Below are positions 42,728 to 52,150 of a stretch of DNA of 64,000 bases, piece by piece (positions within the stretch are counted from its first letter, which is position 1; the number at the start of each line of letters is the position of its first letter). The stretch is from contig CAYUVF010000014.1 in NCBI GenBank assembly GCA_964448045.1, forward strand, positions 13,297 through 77,296, given 5' to 3'. A model generated the notes under the pieces. It ran no database searches. It was not told where the DNA came from and saw only the letters and a list, made by a program, of their open reading frames with translations. This DNA is from CAYUVF01 sp964448045. Its GTDB lineage: Bacteria > Bacteroidota > Rhodothermia > Rhodothermales > Salinibacteraceae. A program made the position numbers and the translations under genes.

Positions 42728-44887
42728 CTACCACACCAGTTCGCCTCCAAACTCCTCGAAAATCAGGTCGATGATGGGATGCTCGCGGCGAACGCGACGC
42801 ATGCGCTCGTACGGATCCGTTTCTGTGGGGGTTTCCCCGTTGGAGGTGCCATTCGATGAAGTCTGGACGGTAAATCGGAGGGTGTCGACGGGGGCGTCGG
42901 TCACGTCGGTCAGGTGCTGGATCAGCAGCCGCCGGTGCTCGGTGAGTTGGCGCCGGTGGAAGTCGTCCGGCACGGCAACTTCGAGGGTGCCCTCGTGCAT
43001 CGCCGACGGCGCGGCGTGTTCGAGCGTCGAGCCCAGACTGATGCGGTCCTGCTTCACGGCCCGCACGAACCGGCCCCACACTGCGTGCAGCTGCTCGGCC
43101 TCGGCGGTGGCGGTAGATACATCGGTAGCGACTGCTGTTGCAGCACCGCCTTCATCCGTCGAGGTCGGGGGGGCGCTGCTGTTTTCGGGCGCATCGTCCT
43201 CCTCCGATTGGTTCTGCTCCAACATCGGAGTGCCGAACAGATCGCGGTAGCCGGTGCGCGAACCGCCCTCGGCCGGTGGGGCAGACGCGCTATCGGCTGA
43301 TTCGTCGGGCGTTGCAGGCGATGGCGGAGCGGGTGCTTCGTCTTCGTCCGATTCTTCTGATTCCTCAGCGGCGTCGGGGACCGGTGGGGGGGTGGGCGCG
43401 TCGGCGTCATCGGGAGAGACGTCCGAGTCGTCATCGGATGATGCTGCGGCCGGAGCGGCCGCGCTCTTCTCAGGTGTCGCTGCGGATGGGGTTGCAGAAG
43501 CGTCCGCTTCAGCGGAGCCGGACACATCGTACGAGGGTGGAGGCTCCGATGTGGTGGTGGCACCGGCGGACGGCGACTCAGCCGGGGGCGCATTGTCTGC
43601 TTCGTCTGCTTCGTCTGATTCGGAGGGCGCGGGGGGCGAATCGGGTGGAGCAGCATCGGCCTGCTCCTCCGATGCGGAGCGGGTGGCGGACGACGGCATC
43701 GCTTCGGGTAGCTCGCCGTTTTGGGCCATCTGATCCAGCCGGTCGATTTTCTGCAGCGTCTCGCGCAGGTCGATCGATCGCGTCATCGCCGCCATGCGCA
43801 GCATCGCCAGTTCGAGCTTGAGGCGCGGCTGCGTGCTGCTCGTGAGGTCGTCTTCGGCATCGTCGACGATCATCAGCAGGCGCAGCAGGTCGGATTCGGT
43901 GAAGGCCTCGCTGGCCGAAGCGTACCGCTCGCGCGTTGTACTGGCAGCTTCGATCAGCTCCAGATTGTCCATCGTCGCGGCGACGAGCAGGTTGCGCAGG
44001 TGCTCGGCGAGGCCGGAGAGGAATTCCTGCAGGTCGTGCCCGGAGCGAACGATGCTGTCCACCAGTTGGAGGATGCCGGCATTGTCTTGGGCAGCGACGC
44101 AGTCGGTCAGCTCGAAAAAGAGGTCGAGGTCGACTACGCCCATCGCCTGGGCGAGTTCGCCGTACTCGATGGTGTCGCCGCAGAGCGAGACGGCCTGGTC
44201 GAACGCCGAGAGCGCGTCGCGCAGCGCGCCGTCGCCTTTGCGGGCGATTAGCATGAGCGACTCCTCATCGGCGGTGATACCCTCGGCCTCGCAGATGGCG
44301 CGCAGGCGCTCAACCACATCGGGCACCGGAATCCGGCGGAAGTCGAACCGCTGGCACCGCGAGAGGATCGTGGGCAGGACCTTGTGCGGCTCGGTCGTAG
44401 CGAAGATGAAGAGCGCGTGCGAGGGCGGCTCCTCCAGTGTCTTCAGCAGGGCGTTGAAGGCCTGCTTCGACAGCATGTGCACCTCGTCGATGATGTAGAC
44501 TTTTTTCTTGCTGCCCTGCGGTGGAATCCGCACCGTTTCGCGCAGCTCGCGGATGTCGTCGACCTTGTTGTTCGAGGCCGCGTCGATCTCGAAGATGTTG
44601 AGGCTGCGCCCGTTTTCGAACGACTGGCACGAGTCGCATTCGCGGCACGGCTCAGCCTGATCTTCGCGCTCCTCCAGCGGTGTCGTGCAGTTGATGGCCT
44701 TCGCCAGAATGCGCGCCGCCGTCGTTTTGCCCACGCCCCGCGGTCCGCTGAACAGATAGGCATGGGCCAGCCGGTCGAGCCGGATCGCGTTCTTGAGCGT
44801 GTCGGTGACGTGCTCTTGCGCGACCAGCTCGCTGAACTGGCTGGGCCGGTACTTGCGCGCGGTGACGAGGTATCGCTGATCCGCCAT
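42728..44887 (-). CDS. dnaX: DNA polymerase III subunits gamma/tau
   Basis: DnaX is the clamp-loader ATPase. From ATG 44887 the protein has 719 residues: Walker A GPRGVGKT (48-55), zinc ligands C67, C81, C84 and C87, the DEVH Walker B (134-137), the sensor-1 region FIFATTEPHKVLPTILSR, then domain III. A very acidic Ser/Pro/Ala/Glu-rich linker (about residues 400-575) joins it to the C-terminal tau part. The frame extends to 44980 but the MADQRYLVTARKYRP start is standard. It heads the dnaX-ybaB-recR cluster. Confidence 0.96.
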   Translation of the reverse strand: MADQRYLVTARKYRPSQFSELVAQEHVTDTLKNAIRLDRLAHAYLFSGPRGVGKTTAARILAKAINCTTPLEEREDQAEPCRECDSCQSFENGRSLNIFEIDAASNNKVDDIRELRETVRIPPQGSKKKVYIIDEVHMLSKQAFNALLKTLEEPPSHALFIFATTEPHKVLPTILSRCQRFDFRRIPVPDVVERLRAICEAEGITADEESLMLIARKGDGALRDALSAFDQAVSLCGDTIEYGELAQAMGVVDLDLFFELTDCVAAQDNAGILQLVDSIVRSGHDLQEFLSGLAEHLRNLLVAATMDNLELIEAASTTRERYASASEAFTESDLLRLLMIVDDAEDDLTSSTQPRLKLELAMLRMAAMTRSIDLRETLQKIDRLDQMAQNGELPEAMPSSATRSASEEQADAAPPDSPPAPSESDEADEADNAPPAESPSAGATTTSEPPPSYDVSGSAEADASATPSAATPEKSAAAPAAASSDDDSDVSPDDADAPTPPPVPDAAEESEESDEDEAPAPPSPATPDESADSASAPPAEGGSRTGYRDLFGTPMLEQNQSEEDDAPENSSAPPTSTDEGGAATAVATDVSTATAEAEQLHAVWGRFVRAVKQDRISLGSTLEHAAPSAMHEGTLEVAVPDDFHRRQLTEHRRLLIQHLTDVTDAPVDTLRFTVQTSSNGTSNGETPTETDPYERMRRVRREHPIIDLIFEEFGGELVW

Positions 44888-45325
44888 GGCGGCTGCGGGA
44901 TGAGGTAAGCGGAGGGAAAACGCGGTGCTGCAAATATACCGCTCCGATGCCGGAGGCACCAGAGGGGGTTTGGGGGTCAAGGTTCTGCGTTCAGGGTTCT
45001 GTGTTCAGAACTCCGGGTTTGGAGATTACGGGCTTGGGGTCGAGGGCTCGCGGCGCTTGGGGTCGGGCGTGGAGGGTTCGCGCGAGGGCTCGGTGTTGGG
45101 CTCGCGGCTGGGGTTGGGCACTCGGGGGGGCTGCTTGGGGCGCGTGGGGGTGCGCTTGGGCCGCTTGGGTTGCCGGCGCGGCGTGCGCCGGCGGCGGGGC
45201 GCCGACCGAGGCGGGCTCGTGCGGGGCGTGTTCATCATGACCAAAGTCGAGTGGTGTTATTCAAAGAATCACGCACTCGATTGTACAAACCGCGCGCTCC
45301 AGTGTTGGCAGCCGAGGGGGCGAGA
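44888..45325. other. G-rich low-complexity intergenic stretch between tdk and dnaX
   Basis: On the + strand this is a biased, G-rich sequence. It has two near-copies of GGTTCTGnGTTCA (44981-44993 and 44995-45007), followed by many GGGGTCG/GGGCTCG-like repeats (about 45040-45130) and a GC-palindromic segment (GCCGGCGCGGCGTGCGCCGGC near 45171-45191). The only open frame is the Pro/Arg-rich one on the minus strand (45026-45244). Confidence 0.6.
45026..45244 (-). CDS. Possible small Pro/Arg/Ser-rich basic protein
   Basis: A 72-codon minus-strand frame encodes an extremely basic Pro/Arg-rich peptide (RRRRTPRRQPKRPKRTPTRP, then repeats of REPS/EPST units). It begins 81 bp downstream of the tdk stop. 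The frame could be a by-product of the G-rich repeat, so reality is doubtful; if expressed, it would be a small H1-like or disordered nucleic-acid-binding peptide. Confidence 0.3.
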   Translation of the reverse strand: MVMMNTPRTSPPRSAPRRRRTPRRQPKRPKRTPTRPKQPPRVPNPSREPNTEPSREPSTPDPKRREPSTPSP

Positions 45326-45976
45326 TCACGGCGTGGCTTCGGACGACATCGGCGGTTCGGAGGCGGCGTGGTGTTCAGGGGTGGTCTCGGCGGGGGGCAC
45401 GGGGTCGGGTTCGAAGCAGCGGCGGCAGCGCGGCTCATAAGCTTCCTGCGCGCCGACGAGCACGCGGTCGTCATCGGCGACGATGCGCTGGGAGTGATTC
45501 GCCGGCGAGCCGCAGACGACGCAGATGGCGTGGAGCTTCGTCACGTACTCGGCCACCGCCATTAGTTGGGGCAGGGGCTCGAACGGGCGTCCCCGGTAAT
45601 CCTGATCGAGCCCGGCGACGATCACGCGCGTCCCTTTGCCGGCCAGCTCCTGGCAGACCTCCAGCAGCTCGTCGCCAAAGAACTGCGCCTCGTCAATGCC
45701 AACGACATCGGCGCCGTCCACCATTAGCACGATCTGTGAGGCGGTGTGGACGGGGATCGTGGCGAAGGCGTTTTCATCGTGCGAGACGACTTCGTCTTCG
45801 CTGTAGCGATCGTCGATGGCGGGCTTGAACGCTTCTACATGCTGCTGGGCGATGCGGGCGCGTTTCAGGCGACGGATCAGCTCTTCCGTCTTTCCGCTGA
45901 ACATCGATCCGCAGATCACTTCGATCCATCCGGCCGCGCCGGAGTGGTCGACAACGAGAGGCTCCATAGCGTGCAT
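45326..45976 (-). CDS. tdk: Thymidine kinase
   Basis: Thymidine kinase salvages thymidine to dTMP. The start at 45976 (or ATG 45967, MEPLVVD) gives about 216 residues. Visible are the P-loop GSMFSGKT, the DEAQFF Walker-B/catalytic-Glu segment, the AGLDQDYRGRPFEPLPQLMA substrate loop and the zinc-binding Cys pairs CVVCG and CRRCF. A Pro/Glu/Ser-rich tail (PPAETTPEHHAASEPP) extends beyond the usual end. The frame's upstream part to 46102 overlaps the BatE-like gene and lacks family character. Confidence 0.94.
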   Translation of the reverse strand: MHAMEPLVVDHSGAAGWIEVICGSMFSGKTEELIRRLKRARIAQQHVEAFKPAIDDRYSEDEVVSHDENAFATIPVHTASQIVLMVDGADVVGIDEAQFFGDELLEVCQELAGKGTRVIVAGLDQDYRGRPFEPLPQLMAVAEYVTKLHAICVVCGSPANHSQRIVADDDRVLVGAQEAYEPRCRRCFEPDPVPPAETTPEHHAASEPPMSSEATP

Positions 45977-46091
45977 GAGGCGAGGCGGTTGAACGGGCAA
46001 ACAGGACAGGCGCGCCGTTCTCGAATAAAGGGAAAAATGAGGACGGGCGAAAGGGAGATTGTGGAAAGAGTGGCGGTTCCAATCAGATCGG

Positions 46092-46838
46092 TTAGATGCC
46101 ACCGAGCGTTTCGCTGCGGAGCCAGCCGCGCGTGCCGTCGGGGAGGCGGACGGCGGTCCAGGCCCCTTGCCGGGCGCCGCGACGAAGCATCAGTCCTTCG
46201 GGCAGCGTCGTATCGGTGGGCGCACTTGCCTGCGGGGTGGCGTGCAGCGGAGCCGGTCCGGCCACTACAACAGCCCGGTCGTCGGCCGTGCGGGTCCACG
46301 AAGCCGTCAGCGCGAGGCCGACGAGGAGCAGCCCCCCGAGACCGAGGCTCCCAGCCACGCGCCGCGACAGGGGTGTGGCGTTACGCAACCAGGTCGTCGC
46401 TCCGCCAAGGCCGAGGCCCAGCAGATACAACAGCAACCCGAGGCCAAACAGTTGCGATGCGTTGACGAGATGTAACCAGCGCATCCAGCCGGTGGGTGTT
46501 CCGGGTGATGGGACGTCCAGCCGACTTCGGGCCACACTCAGGTTGTGGGCGAGTCGGTCGGTGGGAGGCCGGTGGCGCCGGGCCTTCTCATAGTAGCGGA
46601 TGGCCTGGCCCATCTCGCCCATCCGGAAGTGCGCGTTGCCGAGGTTGTAGTAGAGGGCGCCGCTGGCGTACCCGGTGTGCAGCACGCGCTGATAGGCATC
46701 GGCCGCGGCGGCGTAGGCGCTGTCGGCATAGCGCCGGTTGCCCTCGGCGAAGGCGCGCTGGGTCGCTGCCGATTGGGCGGATGCGCCGCTCGGCACAAGA
46801 AGCGCCGCGAGTGCGAAGGCCATCAGGCAGCCCATCAT
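46092..46838 (-). CDS. BatE-like TPR/SH3 protein
   Basis: Starting at ATG 46838 the product has 248 residues: a signal peptide (CLMAFALAALLVPSGASAQ), TPR units (FAEGNRRYADSAYAAAADAY, then SGALYYNLGNAHFRMGEMGQ), two membrane segments (QLFGLGLLLYLLGLGLGGA and VAGSLGLGGLLLVGLALTA) and a C-terminal SH3-like domain with LPEGLMLRRGARQGAWTAVR. This order is that of BatE, the last Bat-operon gene. BatD ends 16 bp upstream. The open frame runs to 47189 but overlaps BatD there. Confidence 0.85.
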   Translation of the reverse strand: MMGCLMAFALAALLVPSGASAQSAATQRAFAEGNRRYADSAYAAAADAYQRVLHTGYASGALYYNLGNAHFRMGEMGQAIRYYEKARRHRPPTDRLAHNLSVARSRLDVPSPGTPTGWMRWLHLVNASQLFGLGLLLYLLGLGLGGATTWLRNATPLSRRVAGSLGLGGLLLVGLALTASWTRTADDRAVVVAGPAPLHATPQASAPTDTTLPEGLMLRRGARQGAWTAVRLPDGTRGWLRSETLGGI

Positions 46839-46854
46839 CGCGCGGGGAGGCCCG

Positions 46855-48729
46855 TTAGTCGGAGCGGCGATCATGCAGATAGTCGAGAATCTGATGGGTT
46901 CGCTGAAGGGCCTGCTGCATGGTGCGCTCCGCCGGTTGCGCTGGGGTGTAGCGGACGCGGTCGCACACGTCCAGCAGCTCGAAGATGGCCTGACGGATAC
47001 GCGCCGGAACGTCGCGGGCGCCGAGCGCCTGGTCGATGCGCGACCGGGTGAGCCCGGCAGGGCGCGCGCCGATATAATCGCCGATGCAGCCGAGCACGGC
47101 CTGTTCGAGGGCGCCGTAAAACGCATCGGGATTGCCGGTGCGCAAGTATTCCCGGGCCGCGTGGAGCTGCTGCGTAGCGCGGTCGTCATCGGAGGGGGGC
47201 GGCGCGTCGGGAGCCGTGCTGGTGCCGCGGCGGAGGGCGAGCAGGCCCCCGGCGAGCAAAAGCGGAGTCAGCAGGGCAACGTACGTCCACGGGTTCAGGT
47301 AGAGCGGCGGTGCGTCCGTGCGGATCCAGTCATCGGCCGATTCGAGGGGGGCGGCGATATCGTTTGCCGGGAGGCCCCGGCCGGTAGTGCTCGTGGCGGT
47401 GGGCGTCTCGGAGCCGGCGACGTCGATAGTAAGGGGCGCCGATTGCAGCGTTTCGTAGCGGCGCTGCTCGGGGTTGAAATAGGCAAACGTCACCGGGGGG
47501 AGGGTAAGCTCGCCGTTCCGGCGGGGGATGAGCACGTACGTGAACGCTTTCGTCCCTTGGATGGAGCGGCCGCTGCGATCGATGGAGGTCGTCGTCTCCG
47601 GGTCATAGGCATCCACGGCGTCGGGCGGCGTAAATCCGGGCGGCTCCAGCGTGGCGATGTTGCCTGTACCGCGCAGGCGCACGGTCATGCGGAGGGCCCG
47701 TCCTGTGGCAACGTCGCGCGAATCCACCTCGGTGCGGATCTGGAACGAGCCCACCGCGCCGCGAAAGGCCTCGGGTGCGCCGCCGGGGAGGGGCTGCACG
47801 TCGATCGTCAGCGGCTCCGATGATAACGTCACGGTTTCGTACGAGCGGCGAAGCGACGAAAACGGGTCATTCGGGGTGCGCAGCTGGGCCGAGGCGCGGG
47901 CCTCTGTTTCAATTTCCAGCGGGTCTACATCGAGCGTGCCGGTGCGCGTCGGGAAGAGGGCCACGCGCTTGAGCACGATTGTCTGATACGGCGTGCCGTC
48001 GACATAGGCGGTGCGCGGGAGCGGGCGCGACTCCACATCCAGCTCCTCGCGCCAGAATCCGGTCGCGTCCCAGGCGGTGGCCAACCGGCTGTGCCGCAGC
48101 TGGATCCCCTCCCGAAAATACAGCCGGTACGTGATGACGGTCTGCTCGTTCTGGTAGATCTGCCGGTCCGATGGCAGTGCGCGGATGAACAGATCGTCCT
48201 CGCCCAGCGCCGAGGTGGGGCGGCCGTCCGATGCCGAGGGCGACACCCCCCCATGCGGGATTGCCCGGCCAGATGGCGGGCGCGCGGGCCGCTGCGACTG
48301 CGGCATGATGTCGACGCGGATGGTCTCGGTTTTGTACGTGCGGCCGCGGACAGACACCGTCACGGGGCCGAAGCGGGCGGTGCCGGTGCGCATGGGCTCG
48401 TACTCCCAGCGGAACGTGATGCTGCGGTCGAGGCGGCCGTCGACGACCGAGACGTTGCGCTGCGTCGTGGGCGTGGGGCGGCGCAGGGCGAGGTTGGCCG
48501 TGGACGGCGGCTCCGGCGTATCGACCATCGAGAGGGGCGCGCCCTCCACGCGGATCGTGAACGTCACGACATCGGAGGTACCCGCTGTCATTGGGTGGGC
48601 CTGCGCGCTCACGGTGACAGGCTGATCCTGCTGCGCCCGCGCGGGAGACGCCACGAGCCCGGCAGCGAGCAGCGCGATCAGGACGGCCACGGCGGTGGGC
48701 CACGGATGTGCAGAGGAGCCGAGCGCCAT
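46855..48729 (-). CDS. BatD-family membrane protein
   Basis: The 624-residue protein has a signal peptide (AVLIALLAAGLVASPARAQ), extracytoplasmic Ig-like/beta domains with family segments TVSAQAHPMTAGTSDVVTFT, VVDGRLDRSITFRWEYEPMR and DEDLFIRALPSDRQIYQNEQ-like text, a membrane segment near residue 500 (LNPWTYVALLTPLLLAGGLL) and a cytoplasmic helical tail. These are BatD hallmarks. The complex is tied to aerotolerance/envelope stress in the Bacteroides literature, but its biochemistry is poorly known. The next gene up ends three bp away. Confidence 0.9.
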   Translation of the reverse strand: MALGSSAHPWPTAVAVLIALLAAGLVASPARAQQDQPVTVSAQAHPMTAGTSDVVTFTIRVEGAPLSMVDTPEPPSTANLALRRPTPTTQRNVSVVDGRLDRSITFRWEYEPMRTGTARFGPVTVSVRGRTYKTETIRVDIMPQSQRPARPPSGRAIPHGGVSPSASDGRPTSALGEDDLFIRALPSDRQIYQNEQTVITYRLYFREGIQLRHSRLATAWDATGFWREELDVESRPLPRTAYVDGTPYQTIVLKRVALFPTRTGTLDVDPLEIETEARASAQLRTPNDPFSSLRRSYETVTLSSEPLTIDVQPLPGGAPEAFRGAVGSFQIRTEVDSRDVATGRALRMTVRLRGTGNIATLEPPGFTPPDAVDAYDPETTTSIDRSGRSIQGTKAFTYVLIPRRNGELTLPPVTFAYFNPEQRRYETLQSAPLTIDVAGSETPTATSTTGRGLPANDIAAPLESADDWIRTDAPPLYLNPWTYVALLTPLLLAGGLLALRRGTSTAPDAPPPSDDDRATQQLHAAREYLRTGNPDAFYGALEQAVLGCIGDYIGARPAGLTRSRIDQALGARDVPARIRQAIFELLDVCDRVRYTPAQPAERTMQQALQRTHQILDYLHDRRSD

Positions 48730-48732
48730 ACG

Positions 48733-49338
48733 TCACCAATCTTTTTTGACCGGACGCTCGGGATCGCCGTGCTGCTGGATTTCGCGGAGCAGCTGCTTCT
48801 CCTGATTCTCCAGGGCCCGCAGGATGCGCTCGGCCTGAGCGCGTGTGAGCTCGTCGGGCCGGTCTGCGCGGCCCGATCCGGAGGCGTCTTCCGGAGCGCC
48901 GGGCTGCGGGTCGGTCTGGGCACGTTCGCCCTGCGCCGATGCGCCGTCCTGCTGCTCGGGTGAATCCGGCGATTGTTGCTGCTCGGAGTCCGATTGCTGC
49001 TGCTCGGGCGACGGCTGCCGATCCTCATTCTGCCCCGATGCTGCGTTCGACTCCGAGGCGTTATTCTGCTGCTGTTGCTGGGATCCGGATTCGTTGCCCC
49101 TGCCGCGCTGCTGCTGGCGCTCTTGCTGGAGCGTTCGGAGGAGCGCCTGCAGTTTGGCATCGCCGGGATGGGCTTGCAGCCCGGTCTGGGCCGTCTGGAT
49201 GGCCTGCTGCAGCCGCTCACCGATGTACTGCTGCGCCGCCGCGTGGAAGTACTGATCGGCGCTGCGCTCCTGCGCCAGCGTGGGCGACAGGCTCAGTGCC
49301 AGCATCAGGCTTCCAAGAAGTAGTACGCGGCGTATCAT
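48733..49338 (-). CDS. BatC-like TPR protein with a Gln/Ser-rich middle
   Basis: The 201-residue protein has a signal peptide (VLLLGSLMLALSLSPTLAQ), a TPR-like unit (YFHAAAQQYIGERLQQAIQT and AQTGLQAHPGDAKLQALLRT), a Gln/Ser/Asp-rich low-complexity middle (about residues 72-145) and the end GDPERPVKKDW, the familiar BatC-type terminus. It overlaps the upstream TPR gene by four bases. Confidence 0.82.
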   Translation of the reverse strand: MIRRVLLLGSLMLALSLSPTLAQERSADQYFHAAAQQYIGERLQQAIQTAQTGLQAHPGDAKLQALLRTLQQERQQQRGRGNESGSQQQQQNNASESNAASGQNEDRQPSPEQQQSDSEQQQSPDSPEQQDGASAQGERAQTDPQPGAPEDASGSGRADRPDELTRAQAERILRALENQEKQLLREIQQHGDPERPVKKDW

Positions 49339-49985
49339 CGCTCGGTCGTTATCGTGTCGATCTGGGCAACTTCGCCGATCCGCGTCATAAACGAACGGTA
49401 GGCGGCGACGGTGGAGTCGCGGCGCAGGCCTGCTTGCATGAGGCGCTGCGCACCGGCGTACTGCTGGAGCGCCACCAGCGAGTCGGCGCGCTGCTTGAGC
49501 CGCCGCGCATAGGCCGAGGGCTCGATGGAGGCGGATTGCTGCTGCGAGGGGGGCTGCTCCCCGAGCCGTCGTTTAATGTACTCGTAATTGTATCGGGCGT
49601 TCTCGTGCATCGGGTCGGTTCGGAGGGCGCGGCGGTAGAAGTCGAGCGCGGCGCGCAGGCTGTCTTGCGCCACGGCGGTGTTGCCGGCGTTGTAGAGCGC
49701 GCGGACACTGTCGGCGCGGGTTGGGGCGGTGGCGAGCGCTTCAGTGAAGGCGTTGCGGGCGGAGGCAAGGTCATCGGCCCGGTACAGCGCCAGGCCCAGG
49801 TTATTCCAGAGGGCGGCGGTGACGGCATCGGGCGTGCCGTCGCGGGCCGCCAGACCGCTCCGGTAGGCGCGGGCCGCCTCGGCGTAGTTGCCCTCGCGGT
49901 AGAGCTCGTTGCCGCGGCGCCCGGCGTCGGAGCCGTCGTCGCCGAACAGGCCAAGCAGAGCCAGCAGGATGACAAAGCGGAGCAT
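49335..49985 (-). CDS. TPR protein of the Bat cluster
   Basis: The 216-residue product begins with a hydrophobic signal or anchor (LRFVILLALLGLFG), followed by several TPR repeats (AAALWNNLGLALYRADDLAS-like, ALYNAGNTAVAQDSLRAALD). It ends with an extra helical region (AYARRLKQRADSLVALQQYA). It lies between batB and the batC-like gene and overlaps the latter by four bases, so it is co-translated with it. Bat operons commonly carry one or two such TPR proteins. Confidence 0.83.
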   Translation of the reverse strand: MLRFVILLALLGLFGDDGSDAGRRGNELYREGNYAEAARAYRSGLAARDGTPDAVTAALWNNLGLALYRADDLASARNAFTEALATAPTRADSVRALYNAGNTAVAQDSLRAALDFYRRALRTDPMHENARYNYEYIKRRLGEQPPSQQQSASIEPSAYARRLKQRADSLVALQQYAGAQRLMQAGLRRDSTVAAYRSFMTRIGEVAQIDTITTER

Positions 49986-49989
49986 GAGA

Positions 49990-51024
49990 TCAGGCGGCGG
50001 ATGGGCGACGGACGCGAATGAAGCGCTCGGCCAGCAGCAGGAGCAGCGCCAGGGCCAGCGGCCACTGATAGCGCTCCCGGTACGACTCGAACTCCTCGGC
50101 AGCGAAGGCGGTGCGGGTCAGTCGGCTGAGGGATGCGGTCAGGTCGGGCAGTGAGTTCGAGGCGGCGGTCAGGCGGAAGTAGGCGCCGTCCCGGGCCAGC
50201 GCCGTCAGCACCTCTTCATGGAGCCGCGTGTTGACGATCGCGCCCCGGTTGTCGCGTTTGAAGCCCGTGCGCTGGCCATTCTGGTACAGCGGAATCGGGG
50301 CACCGCTTGCCTCCCCGACGCCAGCCGTGAAGAGCACGATGTTTTGATCCTGAGCGTCGTCGCGGATCTGCTCGATGCTACCCATGTGGTTCTCTCCGTC
50401 TGATACAAACAGCATCGCTTTGGACCGCGGGGGCTGAGACGGCGCCTCGGGGGCGTTGGTGGGATCGGTGGAGGACGAGAACGCGGCCATGCCTACCTGA
50501 AACGCCTGGTAGAAATCGGTGCCGGGGGTGGCGACCGCTGAGGGGGCGGCCACGTCGAGGAAGAGGCGCACGGCACTGTAGTCGGTCGTCAGCGGGCACT
50601 GGATGAAGGCGTCGCCGGCGAAGAGGATGAGGCCCACGCGGTCGCCGGCCAGCCCATCCAGCAGCTGCTTGATCGCGTTTTTAGCGCGGTCGAGCCGGTT
50701 GGGGGCCACGTCCTCGGCCTGCATCGATTGGGACACGTCGAGGGCGATCATGAGGTCGATGCCCCGGCGCTCAACCGTGCGCGTTTCCAGCCCGACGCGC
50801 GGCCCGGCGAGGCTCACGGCCAGCATCAGCACGCCCAGGGTGACGCACGCGGCCTTCCACCGGCGCCGGTGTGGCCGGACGACCGTGGCGAGTTGCGCCA
50901 ACGTGGAGGCGTTCCCGAAGCGCTGGCGGGCCTTGCGCCGCTGCCGCGCAGCCCAGCCGAACAGCCCCGCCACGAGCGGAGCCGCCATTAGCGCCCACAA
51001 ATACGTCGGATGCAGCCAATACAT
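49990..51024 (-). CDS. BatB von Willebrand factor A membrane protein
   Basis: Start ATG 51024 gives 344 residues: N-terminal membrane segment(s) (YLWALMAAPLVAGLFGWAA and CVTLGVLMLAVSLAGPRVG), then a VWA domain with the MIDAS motif DVSQSMQAED (DxSxS) and the later VSDGENHMG. A C-terminal membrane segment (WPLALALLLLLAERF) follows. This is the batB pattern. The frame's first 13 codons upstream are not family-like. Confidence 0.9.
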   Translation of the reverse strand: MYWLHPTYLWALMAAPLVAGLFGWAARQRRKARQRFGNASTLAQLATVVRPHRRRWKAACVTLGVLMLAVSLAGPRVGLETRTVERRGIDLMIALDVSQSMQAEDVAPNRLDRAKNAIKQLLDGLAGDRVGLILFAGDAFIQCPLTTDYSAVRLFLDVAAPSAVATPGTDFYQAFQVGMAAFSSSTDPTNAPEAPSQPPRSKAMLFVSDGENHMGSIEQIRDDAQDQNIVLFTAGVGEASGAPIPLYQNGQRTGFKRDNRGAIVNTRLHEEVLTALARDGAYFRLTAASNSLPDLTASLSRLTRTAFAAEEFESYRERYQWPLALALLLLLAERFIRVRRPSAA

Positions 51025-51103
51025 GATGGGTGAATATTGGACGTTGCAAGTTAGCAGGTTCAACCCTGAAACCTATCAACCTGAAACGTGCACATGGTAC
51101 TGC

Positions 51104-52090
51104 TCAGGGAAAACGGCGAAAGAGCGTCGACGAGAGGAACACCTCAATCAGCACGAGGCCGAGGGCGGGCCAGAGGAAGAGGGCATAGCGCTCGTTCCGG
51201 TCGGTGTATGTTCGCTGCTCGATGTCGGTCTTTTCGAGTGCGTCGATTTCTTCGTAGATTTCGCGGAGGCCCTCTTTGCTCGTCGCGCGGAAGTAGCGTC
51301 CACCCGTTTTTTGTGCGACGGTCGTCAGCATCTCCTCATCAATTTCGACGGGAACCATCTGGCGGCGTTTGCCCGCAAACGGGTGGTCGACGACGAACGG
51401 CGCCTTGCCCCGCGTGCCGACGCCAATGGAGTAGACGCGCACGTCTATCGTCGCGGCCAGCTCCGCCGCGGTCACGGGGTCGACTTCGCCGCGGTTATTC
51501 TGCCCGTCGGTCAGCAAGATGGCGACCTTGCTCTTGGCCTCGCTGTCTTTGAGCCGGTTGACCGCCATCGCCAGGGCCGTTCCGATGGCCGTGCCGTCCC
51601 GGATGACGCCTACGCGCACGTCGTCGAGCATCTGCTGCAGAAAGAGGTAGTCCAGCGTGAGTGGCGCTTGCGTGTACGCCTGCGCCGCAAAGACCACGAG
51701 CCCGACGCGGTCTGAGGTCCGGTTGCGGATGAACTCGCGCGCTACGTCGCGGGCGGCTTCGAAGCGATTGGGCGTGAAGTCCTCGGCCCGCATCGACGTG
51801 GAGGTGTCGAGCACCAGCATGATGTCGATCCCCTCGGCCGATTGAGTGCGGATGGCATTGACCTCTTGCGGCCGGGCCAGCGCAACGATCCCGAGGATCA
51901 GCGCGGCGATGCGCAGCAGGGCCGGCAGTGCCCGGAGGCGCGTCGTCCAACTCGTGGGAAGGCGCTTCGCGATCGAAACCGCACTGAAGCGCAGCCCGCC
52001 TCGACGAGTGTGCCAGCGCCACCATTCCCAGCCGCCCAGCACGGGCACCAGCAGAAGCAGCCACAGCCACTGCGGTTGCGCAAATTCCAT
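51104..52090 (-). CDS. BatA von Willebrand factor A membrane protein
   Basis: The 328-residue protein starts with a membrane segment (WLWLLLLVPVLGGWEWWRW), a second one (IAALILGIVALARPQ), then the VWA domain: MIDAS DTSTSMRAED (DxSxS), VGLVVFAAQAYTQAPLTLDY and LLTDGQNNRGEVDP. A C-terminal helix (LFLWPALGLVLIEVFLSSTL) closes it. BatA and BatB are the paired VWA proteins of the cluster. The sirtuin gene lies upstream (52151). Confidence 0.92.
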   Translation of the reverse strand: MEFAQPQWLWLLLLVPVLGGWEWWRWHTRRGGLRFSAVSIAKRLPTSWTTRLRALPALLRIAALILGIVALARPQEVNAIRTQSAEGIDIMLVLDTSTSMRAEDFTPNRFEAARDVAREFIRNRTSDRVGLVVFAAQAYTQAPLTLDYLFLQQMLDDVRVGVIRDGTAIGTALAMAVNRLKDSEAKSKVAILLTDGQNNRGEVDPVTAAELAATIDVRVYSIGVGTRGKAPFVVDHPFAGKRRQMVPVEIDEEMLTTVAQKTGGRYFRATSKEGLREIYEEIDALEKTDIEQRTYTDRNERYALFLWPALGLVLIEVFLSSTLFRRFP

Positions 52091-52150
52091 CGGTCGGGGG
52101 AGAAAAGGAACGAGAGAAACGGAGGGGCGCGTCAGGCGCCGCCGGAGGCG

